From NCBI GenBank assembly GCA_022820485.1, contig JAJEFJ010000046.1, positions 1 to 42,950 on the forward strand: a DNA stretch of 42,950 nucleotides. Direction: 5' to 3'. Source of the DNA: Candidatus Latescibacterota bacterium. Lineage in GTDB: Bacteria > Latescibacterota > UBA2968 > UBA8231. Below, piece after piece: positions 7,074 to 16,230 of this stretch. A program made the position numbers and the translations under genes. The number at the start of each line of letters is the position of its first letter. The stretch's first letter is position 1. The notes under the pieces are model-generated. The model had not been told where the DNA came from and searched no databases. It was given only the letters and a program-made list of their open reading frames with translations.

Positions 7074-8951
7074 ATGAAAAATACCCTCCCCCTGCTCTGC
7101 GCCTTCGCACTATCAGTGGGCGGCTGCGCGGGTCTGCGAGGCCATAAAGCACCCGCCGAGCCGCCGGGGCCCGACCAAGCCATGCAGTACTTCGTCAAGG
7201 CCAAGGTCTTTGAAGCTCAACACAACTACCTCGGCGCAATAGTCGCCCTGCGCAACGCGGCCGATCTCGACTCGACTTCGCCTACCATCTACGCCCGCCT
7301 CGCTTATAATTACCAGCGCATCGACGACCCCCACATGGCCGTCCATTTTGCCCTCAAGGGCTTGGCATTGGACGGAAGTCAGGTGGGGTTGCGCCGCCTG
7401 CTGATTCGCATCTTGGAGAGCGAAGGCGAGCGCGAGGATGCCATCGACCACATTGAAGAGTTGCTGCGCTACGAGCCAGACAATTGGCCGCTCTACCGCC
7501 ACTTGGCCTACCTCTACTTTGAAACGGGCCAACCCGAGCGCGTCGCTCCGCTCTTCAAGGAGGTGCTCGCCCAAGAGCACATACCACCAGAGGTCAAGGT
7601 AGATATAGCTGGCATTTTTTCGCGCATCAACCAGCAAAAAGAGGCCGAGCGCATCTATCGCCGCGTGCTCGCGGCCGACCCTATGGTCGAGGACGCTTGG
7701 CTGGGTCTGGCTGAGCTCAAGCTGTCACAGGGACATCGCCACGAGGCCATTGCCATCTACCGCGAGGCCGCCGGCCACCTGCCCGATAGTAGCATCCCCT
7801 ACCACTTGGCGCGGCTGATGGTCACCGAGCACGACCTAGAGGACATCCTCGCCGAAGAGGGTGCCGAAGTGCTCTATCACTTGGGAGTAGCCCTGTCCGA
7901 GGCCGGCGAGTACGACCAAGCGACGTTGGTCTTTAAGCGCATCGTCGAGATGCAGCCCCAAACGGTCGAGCAGTGGACCGACCTAGCGCGCTATTACATC
8001 TACTTGGAGGACTACGACTCAGCCACCGCCGTCCTCAGCCAAGCGGCAGAGGCCATGCCCGACAGCAGCGAGATCTACCTGTACTGGGGGACGGCCCTCG
8101 AAAGCACCGAGCGCTATGACGAGGCCATCGCCGTGTACCAGCGCGGCCTTGAGCGCCTGCCCGACGCGGTTGAGATATATCTGTACTGGGGACTGGCGCT
8201 AGAGCAACAAGACGCTTGGGCAGAGGCGATAGAAGTCTATAGCCAAGCCCTTGCAGCATCCCCAGGCCACGCCGCACTGTACGTGCGGTGGGGCATCAGC
8301 CTCGGGCGGCAGGGACGGTGGGAAGACGCGCTGGCCCAATACGAAACAGCGGCCTCACTCGACCCTGCGTATAGCCCAACCTTTTTGCACTGGGGCATCG
8401 CGTTAGAGGAACTAGAGCACTGGGAAGCGGCCCTTGAGAAGCTGAATCAGGCCGTTGCCCTCGCCAACGACAAGAGCCGCGTGCTCTTTTACCTCGGAGC
8501 CTGCTACGAACAGGCTTCGCGCAAACTGGGCCGCGACGAGTACTTCGACCGCGCCATAGAGACCTTCCAACGCCTGTTGGAGATCGAGCCAAACGATGCA
8601 TACGCCCTCAACTACCTCGGCTATATGTATGCGGACAAGGGCGTGCGGCTGACAGAAGCAGTCGCGCTCTTGGAGAAGGCGATCGCGCTCGAACCGGACA
8701 ACAGCGCGTTCCTCGACAGCATCGGCTGGGCCTATTTCCGCCTCGGCGAGCTAGTACAGGCCGAACAATACCTGCAACAAGCCTTGGAGCAAATGGACGA
8801 GGGCGATCCCGAGGAGCAGGCCGTGATCTTCGACCACGCCGGCGACATTGCCAACGCCCTCGGTAAAATGGACGAGGCGCGCGTGCATTGGCAAAAGGTG
8901 CTGGAACTCGCGCCGGACAACGAAGAGGTCCAGCGCAAGCTGCTGCCGTGA
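7074..8951 (+). CDS. TPR-repeat lipoprotein
   Basis: A 625-residue protein made almost wholly of tetratricopeptide repeats, roughly 14-16 copies from residue 40 to the end (examples: 'IYLYWGTALESTERYDEAI', 'LYVRWGISLGRQGRWEDAL', 'ALNYLGYMYADKGVRLTEAV'). The signal peptide 'LPLLCAFALSVGGC' ends in a plausible lipobox Cys, so the protein is probably anchored in the envelope. The ATG at 7074 is preceded by GGGAG with 9-nt spacing; earlier in-frame starts lie inside the permease gene. Its stop overlaps the next gene (TGATG), so the two are translationally coupled. TPR lipoproteins paired with a LolB-like lipoprotein recur in didermal bacteria; a scaffold role in outer-membrane assembly is inference only. 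Confidence 0.85.
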   Translation: MKNTLPLLCAFALSVGGCAGLRGHKAPAEPPGPDQAMQYFVKAKVFEAQHNYLGAIVALRNAADLDSTSPTIYARLAYNYQRIDDPHMAVHFALKGLALDGSQVGLRRLLIRILESEGEREDAIDHIEELLRYEPDNWPLYRHLAYLYFETGQPERVAPLFKEVLAQEHIPPEVKVDIAGIFSRINQQKEAERIYRRVLAADPMVEDAWLGLAELKLSQGHRHEAIAIYREAAGHLPDSSIPYHLARLMVTEHDLEDILAEEGAEVLYHLGVALSEAGEYDQATLVFKRIVEMQPQTVEQWTDLARYYIYLEDYDSATAVLSQAAEAMPDSSEIYLYWGTALESTERYDEAIAVYQRGLERLPDAVEIYLYWGLALEQQDAWAEAIEVYSQALAASPGHAALYVRWGISLGRQGRWEDALAQYETAASLDPAYSPTFLHWGIALEELEHWEAALEKLNQAVALANDKSRVLFYLGACYEQASRKLGRDEYFDRAIETFQRLLEIEPNDAYALNYLGYMYADKGVRLTEAVALLEKAIALEPDNSAFLDSIGWAYFRLGELVQAEQYLQQALEQMDEGDPEEQAVIFDHAGDIANALGKMDEARVHWQKVLELAPDNEEVQRKLLP

Positions 8952-9709
8952 TGCATACTCCGCGCTCGGGGCATCCCCGAAATTTCCAGACAGCTTACAA
9001 ATGGGTTGCGCTCTGCGCCCTAACGCTAGCTTGCGCACCGCCGCTGGTGGTGCGAGAGGGTTGGGATGCAAACCAAGGACCGGCTGCCCTGCTCGCCGCT
9101 TCGACGTCCCTCGCCCAGTTCGCAGATCTGACGGCAGAAGCGGCCATTGAACTGCGGCGCGGCGAGATGCGCGATCGGGGGACGGCCCTCGTGCAGCTAG
9201 TCAATCCAGATCTCTTCCGCGTCGAGGTGCGCGGCCCTTTCTTTACGCACATCTTTACCGCTCTCCTCGAAGGCGACAGCCTAACCGTGTACGGCCGGGG
9301 TATGGACCACCCCTTAAAGGGATCAGTGCATGGCCGACTGCTAACCACGTTGACCGGACTAGATTTGGGATCCTGCGACCTGCGCTACGCCTTGCTCGGC
9401 TTCGTCGAGCCAGATTCCATCGTCAAGCCGATCGAATATCCGCAGGCCGACCACGCGGTGGTTGCGTTCGCGGGAGGACGGCAGGCGTGGCTAGACCTGC
9501 GCCGGGGCTTGGTGGTGCGCGAGAGCATCCCCCTGCCCGAGGGCGAAGTCCTACTCCGCGAGCTAAAAGAATACCGGCGGGAGCAAGCGCTCTATCTGCC
9601 GCGCCGGGTAGAAATTCGTCAGCGCGATATCCTGCTGGCGTTGTCCTATAAAAACTACGCCTTCAACCGCGGCCTAGATGCCGAACAGTTGCGACGGGGT
9701 ATGCCTTGA
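8951..9709 (+). CDS. LolB/DUF4292-like outer-membrane lipoprotein
   Basis: A 252-residue predicted lipoprotein. The signal peptide ends in the lipobox 'LTLAC'. The remainder resembles the LolA/LolB half-barrel fold as seen in DUF4292 proteins: 'LTAEAAIELRRGEMRDRG', 'LFRVEVRGPFFTHIFTALL' and a long run of alternating strands. Proteins with this fold carry lipoproteins or lipids in their cavity. Sequence similarity to true LolB looks low, so lipoprotein insertion is a hypothesis. The ATG at 8951 shares its A with the stop of the TPR gene (TGATG), which fixes the start and shows coupling. It is followed by a 69-bp gap before the metalloprotease. Confidence 0.6.
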   Translation: MHTPRSGHPRNFQTAYKWVALCALTLACAPPLVVREGWDANQGPAALLAASTSLAQFADLTAEAAIELRRGEMRDRGTALVQLVNPDLFRVEVRGPFFTHIFTALLEGDSLTVYGRGMDHPLKGSVHGRLLTTLTGLDLGSCDLRYALLGFVEPDSIVKPIEYPQADHAVVAFAGGRQAWLDLRRGLVVRESIPLPEGEVLLRELKEYRREQALYLPRRVEIRQRDILLALSYKNYAFNRGLDAEQLRRGMP

Positions 9710-9778
9710 AACGGGGTGTGGTGACATAAGGGGATAGAGGAGGCCTCCCTCTTAGCAGCCAAACGGAGCAAAAGACAA

Positions 9779-12307
9779 GTGGACCTTAGCTTGAGACATT
9801 TGCTGGTTGCTTGCTGCATTGCCCTCTGTGCAGTCTCCACGCTCGGAGCTCAAGCATTTCTCTGCGGCGGACACGCGGCGGACGAGCCGCTGTCCGCCGC
9901 CAAAATCGCCAGCGATGTGCGGCTACCCGTGCTGTCTGCGAGAGGTTCAATCTACGTCCTGGCAGTCTTCGCCCGTTTCGCCGATGAAGAACCTACACCC
10001 GTGCCCGCGTGGGCTGACCAGCTCTTTGACCCCGAGCGCGAGGGGAGTTTTGCCCACTTCTATCACGCGATGTCCTTCGGTCAACTCGCAATCGCCGGCG
10101 AGGTTCTGCCGCAACGCTTGGCCGCCGCACAAGCGGCATCCGCCTATTTGGCCGACGCCCCGGGCCAGCGCGGTCGCTACGGAGATTTCGCGAGAGAGAT
10201 CCTCGCCCAAGTCGATGCCCAAATCGACTTGGCGCGCTTTGACAACGACGGCCCCGACGGCGTTCCTAACTCCGGCGACGACGATGGCTGGGTCGATTAT
10301 ATCTTCATCAACATGCAGTCGGTGCCCAACGGCTTTTTGTTTGGCTCGGCGACCGGGTTGGTGGGCTTGGGCTTGGCAGAAAAACCTTTTGTATCCCGGG
10401 CGCTTGGCCCCGACGGCAGCCCTATTCGCGTCAGCGGTTTGCCGCCGCAGGGAGCGATTCAGGAAACGGGTAACTTCGCCCAGACCGTGGGGGTGATGGC
10501 CCATGAGTTTGGGCACAGCCTAGGACTACCCGATTTTTTCGATACCTCCTTTCTCAAAGACCCCACCCAAGATCCAGCCGAAGACAGCGCCGGTATTGGC
10601 CGCTGGGGCTTGATGGGTTGGGGAGCGCATGGCTGGGACGGCCTGAGCGGTCCAGTGGCCTTCAGCGCCCGCAGTCTAGAGCAATTGGGTTGGATCGGCG
10701 CTAAAAACGAGCGACTGATCTTGGTCGAGCGCGACCGTTGGGATCTGCGGGTGCGCGATTTGTACTCCGGCGGCGCGATATACAAAATTCCGTTGCGCAG
10801 TGAGACGCCGAATAACAACACCCTGTGGACGGAATATCTGCTGCTGGAATATCGCGGTCGGGAAAACTACTACCACCGAGGCGGGCCTGCCTCTGGGCTG
10901 CTGGTCTGGCACGTCCGGCCCCAAGTCTTCGACAACGACGACGAACGACTCAAGCATCTCGACCTAGTTGCAGCCGACGGTCAATACGCCGACGCCGGCT
11001 TCCCCCTAGGCCAGACGGCCGACCGCTTCGCCGGCCGCGACAATCTCGACTTCTGGGCACACGACGCTTCGTACGCCCGTGCCCGGGGCGGCAACCTCGG
11101 CGACGCCAGCGATCTATTCGATGGAGTGCGCTATCGCCGTCTCGCCGTCGAGACCAATCCCTCGACGCTGGCCACGCCGACGCTCAGCCAAGCAACCACG
11201 GGCCTAGCCCTGCAAAATATGCGGCCAGACGGCGACGGATTGGCGCTAGATGTGGTGATGCCGCGCTGGGGCGGGGTATTGCGCGAGGAAGTACATTGGG
11301 CGGGTGAGGTGCTTATTGATGGCGACCTGACGGTTGCGCCCGCCGGCCGACTCGTGGTTTTCCGCAATACCCAGATCAGGGTGGCTGGATCGGACCGCTT
11401 GCAGACAGGGTTGGATCCTGAACGGACCGAACTCCACATACGCGGCGACTTCGTCATCCGCTCGGCTGCCATCTCGCAGATTGCCAATACCCTGCACATC
11501 CACCCCGATACCACGCGCTTTCTAGCCGCAGTCCCGGGCGAGCAATGGGCCGGGATTTTTATCGCGCCAAGTCCGACGAGCGAACTGACCTTTCCCATTG
11601 GCAGCTACGAGATTGTTGACGCCGTGCGCGGCCTAGTGGTCGAAGGAGTGCCTGCGGCAGAAAACTTGGTCATTCACGGCTTTCTCTCCGCCAAAGCCGA
11701 AGGAGCCACCTTTGCGCCAGGGGCGCGCATCCCGCTAGCCTTGAAGGTCGAAAATCACTCGCCGCTCACCTTTCTCGCCAATGTGCGCGCTTTTATCGAG
11801 TGGAATAACCCGCTACTGCATCCGTCCAGCGGTGCTGCCCGTTCGCGCACTGTTTCCTTTCCGCCGGGCGAAAAGAACGTCTTCTTCTTCGGCCCAGACC
11901 CGACCCTGATTGAAGAGGCCACGCCCGGAACGGAAGTGGAATTTGCCATGCGCGTCGAAAAAGACGGCGTCCCGATATGGTGGGATACCTTTGCGATCGT
12001 TGTGGCGGACGCACCGACCGCCTTGCCGGACGACTTCGCGCTGTTGCACAATTTCCCGAACCCCTTCAACGCAGAGACGCAAATTGCCTACCGCTTGCCG
12101 CGAGAGGCGCGGGTGCGGCTGACTGTATTCAACGCCATCGGCCAGCCGGTGCGCCAACTGGTCCATGCTAGGCAGGCGGCGGGGACGCACTGGGTGACTT
12201 GGGATGGCCAAGACGACCGGGGTGGCCCGGTGGCGACGGGTATTTATTTTTATCGGTTCGCGGCTGGTCCCTTCTATCAAGTGCGGCCGATGGTTCTACT
12301 CAAATAA
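9779..12307 (+). CDS. secreted M6-family metalloprotease with C-terminal sorting domain
   Basis: An 842-residue secreted protein. It begins with a signal peptide ('HLLVACCIALCAVSTLGAQA'). The catalytic region carries 'VMAHEFGHSLGLPDFFD' (from about residue 239): zinc ligands His242 and His246, catalytic Glu243 and third ligand Asp252, the HExxHxxGxxD form of the M6 (immune inhibitor A-like) family. An acidic segment 'FDNDGPDGVPNSGDDDGW' upstream may bind calcium. A middle beta-rich region leads to a C-terminal FlgD-Ig/T9SS-type sorting domain: 'LLHNFPNPFNAETQIAYRLP' and 'GIYFYRFAAG'. The start is GTG at 9779 with GGAG about 11 nt upstream. Such proteases are exported and degrade extracellular protein; the sorting domain is probably removed or anchored at the surface. 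Confidence 0.85.
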   Translation: MDLSLRHLLVACCIALCAVSTLGAQAFLCGGHAADEPLSAAKIASDVRLPVLSARGSIYVLAVFARFADEEPTPVPAWADQLFDPEREGSFAHFYHAMSFGQLAIAGEVLPQRLAAAQAASAYLADAPGQRGRYGDFAREILAQVDAQIDLARFDNDGPDGVPNSGDDDGWVDYIFINMQSVPNGFLFGSATGLVGLGLAEKPFVSRALGPDGSPIRVSGLPPQGAIQETGNFAQTVGVMAHEFGHSLGLPDFFDTSFLKDPTQDPAEDSAGIGRWGLMGWGAHGWDGLSGPVAFSARSLEQLGWIGAKNERLILVERDRWDLRVRDLYSGGAIYKIPLRSETPNNNTLWTEYLLLEYRGRENYYHRGGPASGLLVWHVRPQVFDNDDERLKHLDLVAADGQYADAGFPLGQTADRFAGRDNLDFWAHDASYARARGGNLGDASDLFDGVRYRRLAVETNPSTLATPTLSQATTGLALQNMRPDGDGLALDVVMPRWGGVLREEVHWAGEVLIDGDLTVAPAGRLVVFRNTQIRVAGSDRLQTGLDPERTELHIRGDFVIRSAAISQIANTLHIHPDTTRFLAAVPGEQWAGIFIAPSPTSELTFPIGSYEIVDAVRGLVVEGVPAAENLVIHGFLSAKAEGATFAPGARIPLALKVENHSPLTFLANVRAFIEWNNPLLHPSSGAARSRTVSFPPGEKNVFFFGPDPTLIEEATPGTEVEFAMRVEKDGVPIWWDTFAIVVADAPTALPDDFALLHNFPNPFNAETQIAYRLPREARVRLTVFNAIGQPVRQLVHARQAAGTHWVTWDGQDDRGGPVATGIYFYRFAAGPFYQVRPMVLLK

Positions 12308-12385
12308 CACTGAATCGTTTGACAGTTTTAGGTCCTCATGCGTACTTAGAAGAGGGTATTTCAATCATATTGGGGAGGAAATTTC

Positions 12386-13522
12386 ATGAGCAAACTCAGA
12401 GTAGGCATGATCGGCGGTGGCGGCCCGGATTCCTTTTTCGGCATGGTCCACAACCGCGCCATCGCGCTCGATGCCAGCCGCGAATTGGTCGCTGGTGCGC
12501 TGCGCTCCAACCCAGAGGCGGCCATGCGCGCAGCCGACGACTACGGTATCGAGGGCTATCCCACCTATCAGGCGCTGTTAGAGGCGGTGCAAAACGGCGA
12601 GCAAGCCCTCGATTACGTCACCATCGTCACGCCCAACTTCGCCCACTACGAGCCGGCCAAAGCCTTTTTGCAGGCCGGCATCCCAGTGCTCTGCGAAAAG
12701 CCCATCACCATGACAGTGGCCGAAGCCTGCGACTTGGCCCAGATCGTCGAGCGCCAGCAGGTGCCCTTTGTGCTGGCCCATACCTACACGGGCCATCCCA
12801 TGATGATGTTGGCCAAGGAAATGATCCACCGCGGCGAGATCGGCCAAGTCCGCAAGGTGGTTTCTTGGTACAATCAGGGCTGGCTGGCCACGGCCCTTGA
12901 ACAGACCGGCCAGCAGCAGGCGTCTTGGCGCACCGACCCCGCGCGCACGGGCATTTCCAACTGCGGCGGCGACATTGGCACGCACGCTTTTATCGCCGCG
13001 ACTTGGGTGACCGGGCTGGCCGTCGAGCGGCTCTCGGCGCGGCTCAACACCTTTGTCGAAGGCCGCGTACTCGACGACGACTTCAACGTGATCGGCGAAC
13101 TGGAAAACGGCGGCACCGCGCTAATCACGGCCACGCAAATCGCGGTTGGCTACCGCAACGACAACGGCTTCCGCGTCTTCGGTACCAAAGGCTCCATCGA
13201 ATGGCATCAGGAGCGGGCCGAATGCCTGCTAGTGCGCCACGGCGATGGCCGCGACATTACCTACTGGATTGGCGCTGAATTCGACCTCCCCGCGTCGGTC
13301 GCCTCGTATTTGCGGGTCCCCTCGGGACACCACGAGGACTTCTTCCCAGCCTTGGCCAATCTCCACACCACCATTGAGCGGCTCATCCGCGCGCGCCGTG
13401 GCGAACAGGACGTGCCCGCGGCCTTTCCGCATCCGGGCGTGCAGGAGGGCGCAGCAGGTATGAGATTCGTCGCCGCCGCCGTAGAATCGTCCAACAACAG
13501 CGGCGCGTGGACGCAGGTTTAG
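12386..13522 (+). CDS. Gfo/Idh/MocA-family oxidoreductase
   Basis: A 378-residue NAD(P)-dependent oxidoreductase. The N-terminal Rossmann fold begins 'LRVGMIGGGGPDSFFG', the variant typical of the subgroup that carries 'GGG.GS.FG.VHR'. The conserved 'VLCEKPITMT' supplies the Glu-Lys-Pro signature and the active-site Lys. The C-terminal alpha/beta domain has 'SNCGGDIGTHAF', with the His that often acts in catalysis. Substrates in this family are sugars, inositols and their derivatives; the one here cannot be read from sequence. The start ATG is preceded by a strong GGGAGG with 8-nt spacing. A TIM-barrel sugar isomerase, a common partner of this family, lies 5 kb away on the other strand. Confidence 0.93.
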   Translation: MSKLRVGMIGGGGPDSFFGMVHNRAIALDASRELVAGALRSNPEAAMRAADDYGIEGYPTYQALLEAVQNGEQALDYVTIVTPNFAHYEPAKAFLQAGIPVLCEKPITMTVAEACDLAQIVERQQVPFVLAHTYTGHPMMMLAKEMIHRGEIGQVRKVVSWYNQGWLATALEQTGQQQASWRTDPARTGISNCGGDIGTHAFIAATWVTGLAVERLSARLNTFVEGRVLDDDFNVIGELENGGTALITATQIAVGYRNDNGFRVFGTKGSIEWHQERAECLLVRHGDGRDITYWIGAEFDLPASVASYLRVPSGHHEDFFPALANLHTTIERLIRARRGEQDVPAAFPHPGVQEGAAGMRFVAAAVESSNNSGAWTQV

Positions 13523-13610
13523 CGCGGCGCACCGCTTTTTAAAACTATGTAGGCTCCATTAGGAGTTCTAATAGCTAGAGCTTCATAAACCCTTTTCAGG
13601 AGAATTTTCC

Positions 13611-16103
13611 ATGAAACTGTTTTACGCTGTCTGCATTGGGGCCGTCTTGTTCGCCGCCTGTGCCGACAAAGATCCCCTGTCCTCGACCGCGGACAGAGCA
13701 GGTAAGCCAACGGTCTCTTCAGAGACGGTCGCTGGCTTGCCTGAACCTCGCAATCCAGCGGACTTCACAGTGCGGATCGAAAACATCGGTACGCTCCTCG
13801 CTCCCGGTGCATGGGTCGTGCAGCGCGGGGGGGCCCCCATCTTCCGAGCCGGCCAGCCCGACCGCGGCGCGGGTCTCGAAGCCCTCGCCGAGGACGGCAA
13901 TCCAACGATGTTGGCCGCGAACTTTCCCAGGAACAGCGGGATTTTCGACACGCCAGTGGGAGCCGAAAGCCCTGGTCTGCTGACGCCTCTTATGGATACG
14001 GCTATGGACGTGGGCAACGCCTATGAGTTCAGCTTCACGGCCCGGCCAGGCGACCGGCTGTCTTTTGCCACCATGTACGTGCAGTCCAACGACCTATTCT
14101 TAGCACCGGGCGAAATCGGCATTCCACTGTTCACCAAAGACGGCCAGCCGATAAGCGACGACGTCACTACTCTGATCGGGCTGTGGGACGCTGGTACGGA
14201 AGTCAACGAGGAGCCGGGCGTGGGTGAAAACCAAGCGCCGCGGCAAGCTGGTCCCAACACCGGCGCAGATGAAGGCGGTGCGGTGCGCTTAGTCGATGAC
14301 GGATACACCTATCCGGCCGTAGCTGAGATGGTAATTGTCACCATCACCTCCGAAGGCGGCGTACCCCTCAGCGACATGGACGACGGAGACATGGACGGTG
14401 AGACCGACAACGATGGTGAAACCGACGGCGATGGTGATGCCGACGGCGATGGCGACGGAGGCATGGACGATGGAGTCGATGGTGTGATAACCCCCGATAT
14501 CCTTATCCTGACCAATGCACTGATAGGCTACTTTCAGGACGCCCTCTTGGTCGCGCTCATCTCGGATGAGACGACGATTGACGGAGCCAGCGGTGGCACG
14601 TTGGCCATCGCGGGCAACGAGTGGGTGCTAACGGATTATTCGCCAGACGGAACGCTGGTGCTCAACGGCACTCTGAACGTGGGCGAAGATCAGCTCCCGA
14701 GCATTCCCGTGACTGGAGAGATAACCGCTTCTGGTGTGTTCAATGGTACGGTATCGTTAGACCTTCTGGTCGATGTGTCTGGATCTGAGCCATCTGTGAC
14801 CGGCACCATTACCGTTGGGGTACCGTACGACATCGTTGATATTATCGCCGCGGCTGAGGCCGGCGGCATGGACGGCGATGGTGATGCCGATGCCGATGCG
14901 GACGGCGACATGGACAGCGATGGCGACATGGACGGCGACACCGACATGGACGGCGAAGACGGCGATATGGATCACGCCATAACAGCCGCCGATGTGGTCG
15001 ATCGGGAGACGTTAAAGGCATTTGTCTTGCGCGCTAAGGAGATGTTGGAAGCACTCACCGCGGAAGAGATCTTGGCGGCTCTTGAGACCTTCCGCTCTGA
15101 GGGCGAGTGGAAAAGCGGCTCGATCTATCTATTCGTCTCCGACTTGCAAGGCAACATGATTTTTCACGGGGAAGATCAAAGCCTCGAAGGCCAAAACCTG
15201 ATCGATCTCGAAGACCTCAATGGGGTCAAGATCACCCAAGAGCTCCTCGCGCAGGTAGCCAATGGCGGCGGTTTTGTCGAGTACTTGTGGGATGATCCAC
15301 TCATAGAAGGCGACGAAGACCGCAGCTCGCCGAAGGTGGGCTACGCCGCTCCGCTCAGTATCTTGGGGCAGGAGTTCGGCATTGCATCGGGCTTTTATCC
15401 GAACACGGTCGGCATGGACGGCGATGGTGATGCAGACGAAGAAGAGGGCTTTGAGGGTACTATCACTTCCCCCCGGACCTTCTCTGACGATCCGGCGGCT
15501 GGCTTGGCCGAACGGCGCACTCCAGCGCAATTCACCGTGCGGATTGAAAACATCGGCACCGTCCTCGCGCCCGGCGCGTGGGTCGCCCAGCGCGGCGGAA
15601 CGCCCCTGTTCACCGCTGGCCGGCCCGACCGCGGTCACGGACTTGAAGCACTCGCCGAAGATGGCAATCCCGCGGGACTGGCCGCGAATCTACCTAGAAA
15701 CAGCGGCACGTTCACCACGCCGGTGGGGGCCGGCGGCCCCGGTCCGCTGACCCCGGGCAACGCCTATGAGTTCACCTTCGTGGCTCGTCCCGGCGACCGG
15801 CTGTCTTTCGCCACCATGTACGTACAATCCAACGACCTGTTCTTGGCACCCGGCGACACCGGCATTGCCCTGTTCACCGATGACCAGCCCATAAGCGGCG
15901 ACATCACCGATCAGATCGGACTATGGGATGCGGGTACGGAAGTCAACGAGGAGCCGGGCGTGGGCGCGAATCAAGCACCGCGTCAGGCCGCTGCCAACAC
16001 GGGAGCGGACGAAGGCGGTACGGTGCGCTTAGTCGATGATGGCTTCACCTATCCAGCCGTAAGCGACATCGTAAGCATCACCATCTCCTCCTCTGGCGGC
16101 TGA
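13611..16103 (+). CDS. spondin-Cache-spondin lipoprotein with Asp-rich linkers
   Basis: An 830-residue predicted lipoprotein (lipobox 'VLFAAC', Cys at residue 17 or 18) with strong AGGAG before the ATG. Order: spondin_N domain (about 50-245; 'LSFATMYVQSNDLFLAPG', 'LWDAGTEVNEEPGVG'); an Asp/Gly linker (254-291) of repeated DGD units; a beta-rich segment without clear homology (292-417); a second Asp-rich linker (418-455); a Cache-like sensor domain (461-597; 'FVEYLWDDP' and 'GIASGFYPN'); a short acidic linker (600-613); and a second spondin_N domain (622-830). The two spondin copies share 32 identical bases (14193-14224 and 15933-15964), so the duplication is recent. The DGD runs resemble calcium-binding linkers. 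A role in adhesion or ligand sensing at the cell surface is inference. Confidence 0.8.
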   Translation: MKLFYAVCIGAVLFAACADKDPLSSTADRAGKPTVSSETVAGLPEPRNPADFTVRIENIGTLLAPGAWVVQRGGAPIFRAGQPDRGAGLEALAEDGNPTMLAANFPRNSGIFDTPVGAESPGLLTPLMDTAMDVGNAYEFSFTARPGDRLSFATMYVQSNDLFLAPGEIGIPLFTKDGQPISDDVTTLIGLWDAGTEVNEEPGVGENQAPRQAGPNTGADEGGAVRLVDDGYTYPAVAEMVIVTITSEGGVPLSDMDDGDMDGETDNDGETDGDGDADGDGDGGMDDGVDGVITPDILILTNALIGYFQDALLVALISDETTIDGASGGTLAIAGNEWVLTDYSPDGTLVLNGTLNVGEDQLPSIPVTGEITASGVFNGTVSLDLLVDVSGSEPSVTGTITVGVPYDIVDIIAAAEAGGMDGDGDADADADGDMDSDGDMDGDTDMDGEDGDMDHAITAADVVDRETLKAFVLRAKEMLEALTAEEILAALETFRSEGEWKSGSIYLFVSDLQGNMIFHGEDQSLEGQNLIDLEDLNGVKITQELLAQVANGGGFVEYLWDDPLIEGDEDRSSPKVGYAAPLSILGQEFGIASGFYPNTVGMDGDGDADEEEGFEGTITSPRTFSDDPAAGLAERRTPAQFTVRIENIGTVLAPGAWVAQRGGTPLFTAGRPDRGHGLEALAEDGNPAGLAANLPRNSGTFTTPVGAGGPGPLTPGNAYEFTFVARPGDRLSFATMYVQSNDLFLAPGDTGIALFTDDQPISGDITDQIGLWDAGTEVNEEPGVGANQAPRQAAANTGADEGGTVRLVDDGFTYPAVSDIVSITISSSGG
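14370..14484 (+). repeat. Asp/Gly-coding repeat, linker 1
   Basis: An imperfect tandem run of GAC/GAT-GGC-type codons encodes alternating Asp, Gly and Met residues (the DGD pattern). It separates the first spondin domain from the middle domain. A similar run of the same codons occurs at 14862-14976 and a short one at 15411-15450. It is protein-coding and not a CRISPR or intergenic array. Confidence 0.8.
14862..14976 (+). repeat. Asp/Gly-coding repeat, linker 2
   Basis: The second run of Asp-Gly-Asp codons in the spondin-Cache lipoprotein, with several near-identical 'atggacggcgat'-type units. It links the beta-rich middle domain to the Cache-like domain. Repeat-number variation by slippage is plausible, since the units share sequence with linker 1. 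Confidence 0.8.
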
Positions 16104-16144
16104 GAGGGCGCAGTGCCAGCGACATAGGCACTGTTAAACATGCC

Positions 16145-16184
16145 AAGCGGCGGTAATGGGCAAGCCCATTACCGCCGCTTTTTT
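16145..16184 (+). terminator. intrinsic terminator after the spondin-Cache gene
   Basis: A perfect 17-bp inverted repeat (16145-16161 and 16164-16180) around a 2-nt centre is followed by a run of T on the plus strand (16179-16184). It lies 42 bp after the lipoprotein stop. It is the strongest terminator in the window. Confidence 0.9.
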
Positions 16185-16185
16185 C

Positions 16186-16213
16186 GTAGGGGCGACCGAC
16201 CGGTCGCCCCTAC
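16186..16213. repeat. palindromic intergenic repeat (REP-like)
   Basis: Two perfect 13-bp arms, GTAGGGGCGACCG (16186-16198) and its complement (16201-16213), are separated by two bases. It sits directly beside the terminator and 17 bp from the end of the convergent DppB gene. Sequences of this GGGGCGACC-type palindrome are known as dispersed intergenic repeats in several bacterial groups. This window holds one copy. No T-run follows it on the DppB side. Confidence 0.6.
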
Positions 16214-16230
16214 TCTGCAACAGACTGAAC

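Noticed and set aside
14370..14976. Repeated GAC/GGC units that look like a repeat array
   Set aside because: The units are in frame inside one gene, have no unique spacers and encode Asp-rich linkers, so they are not a CRISPR array.
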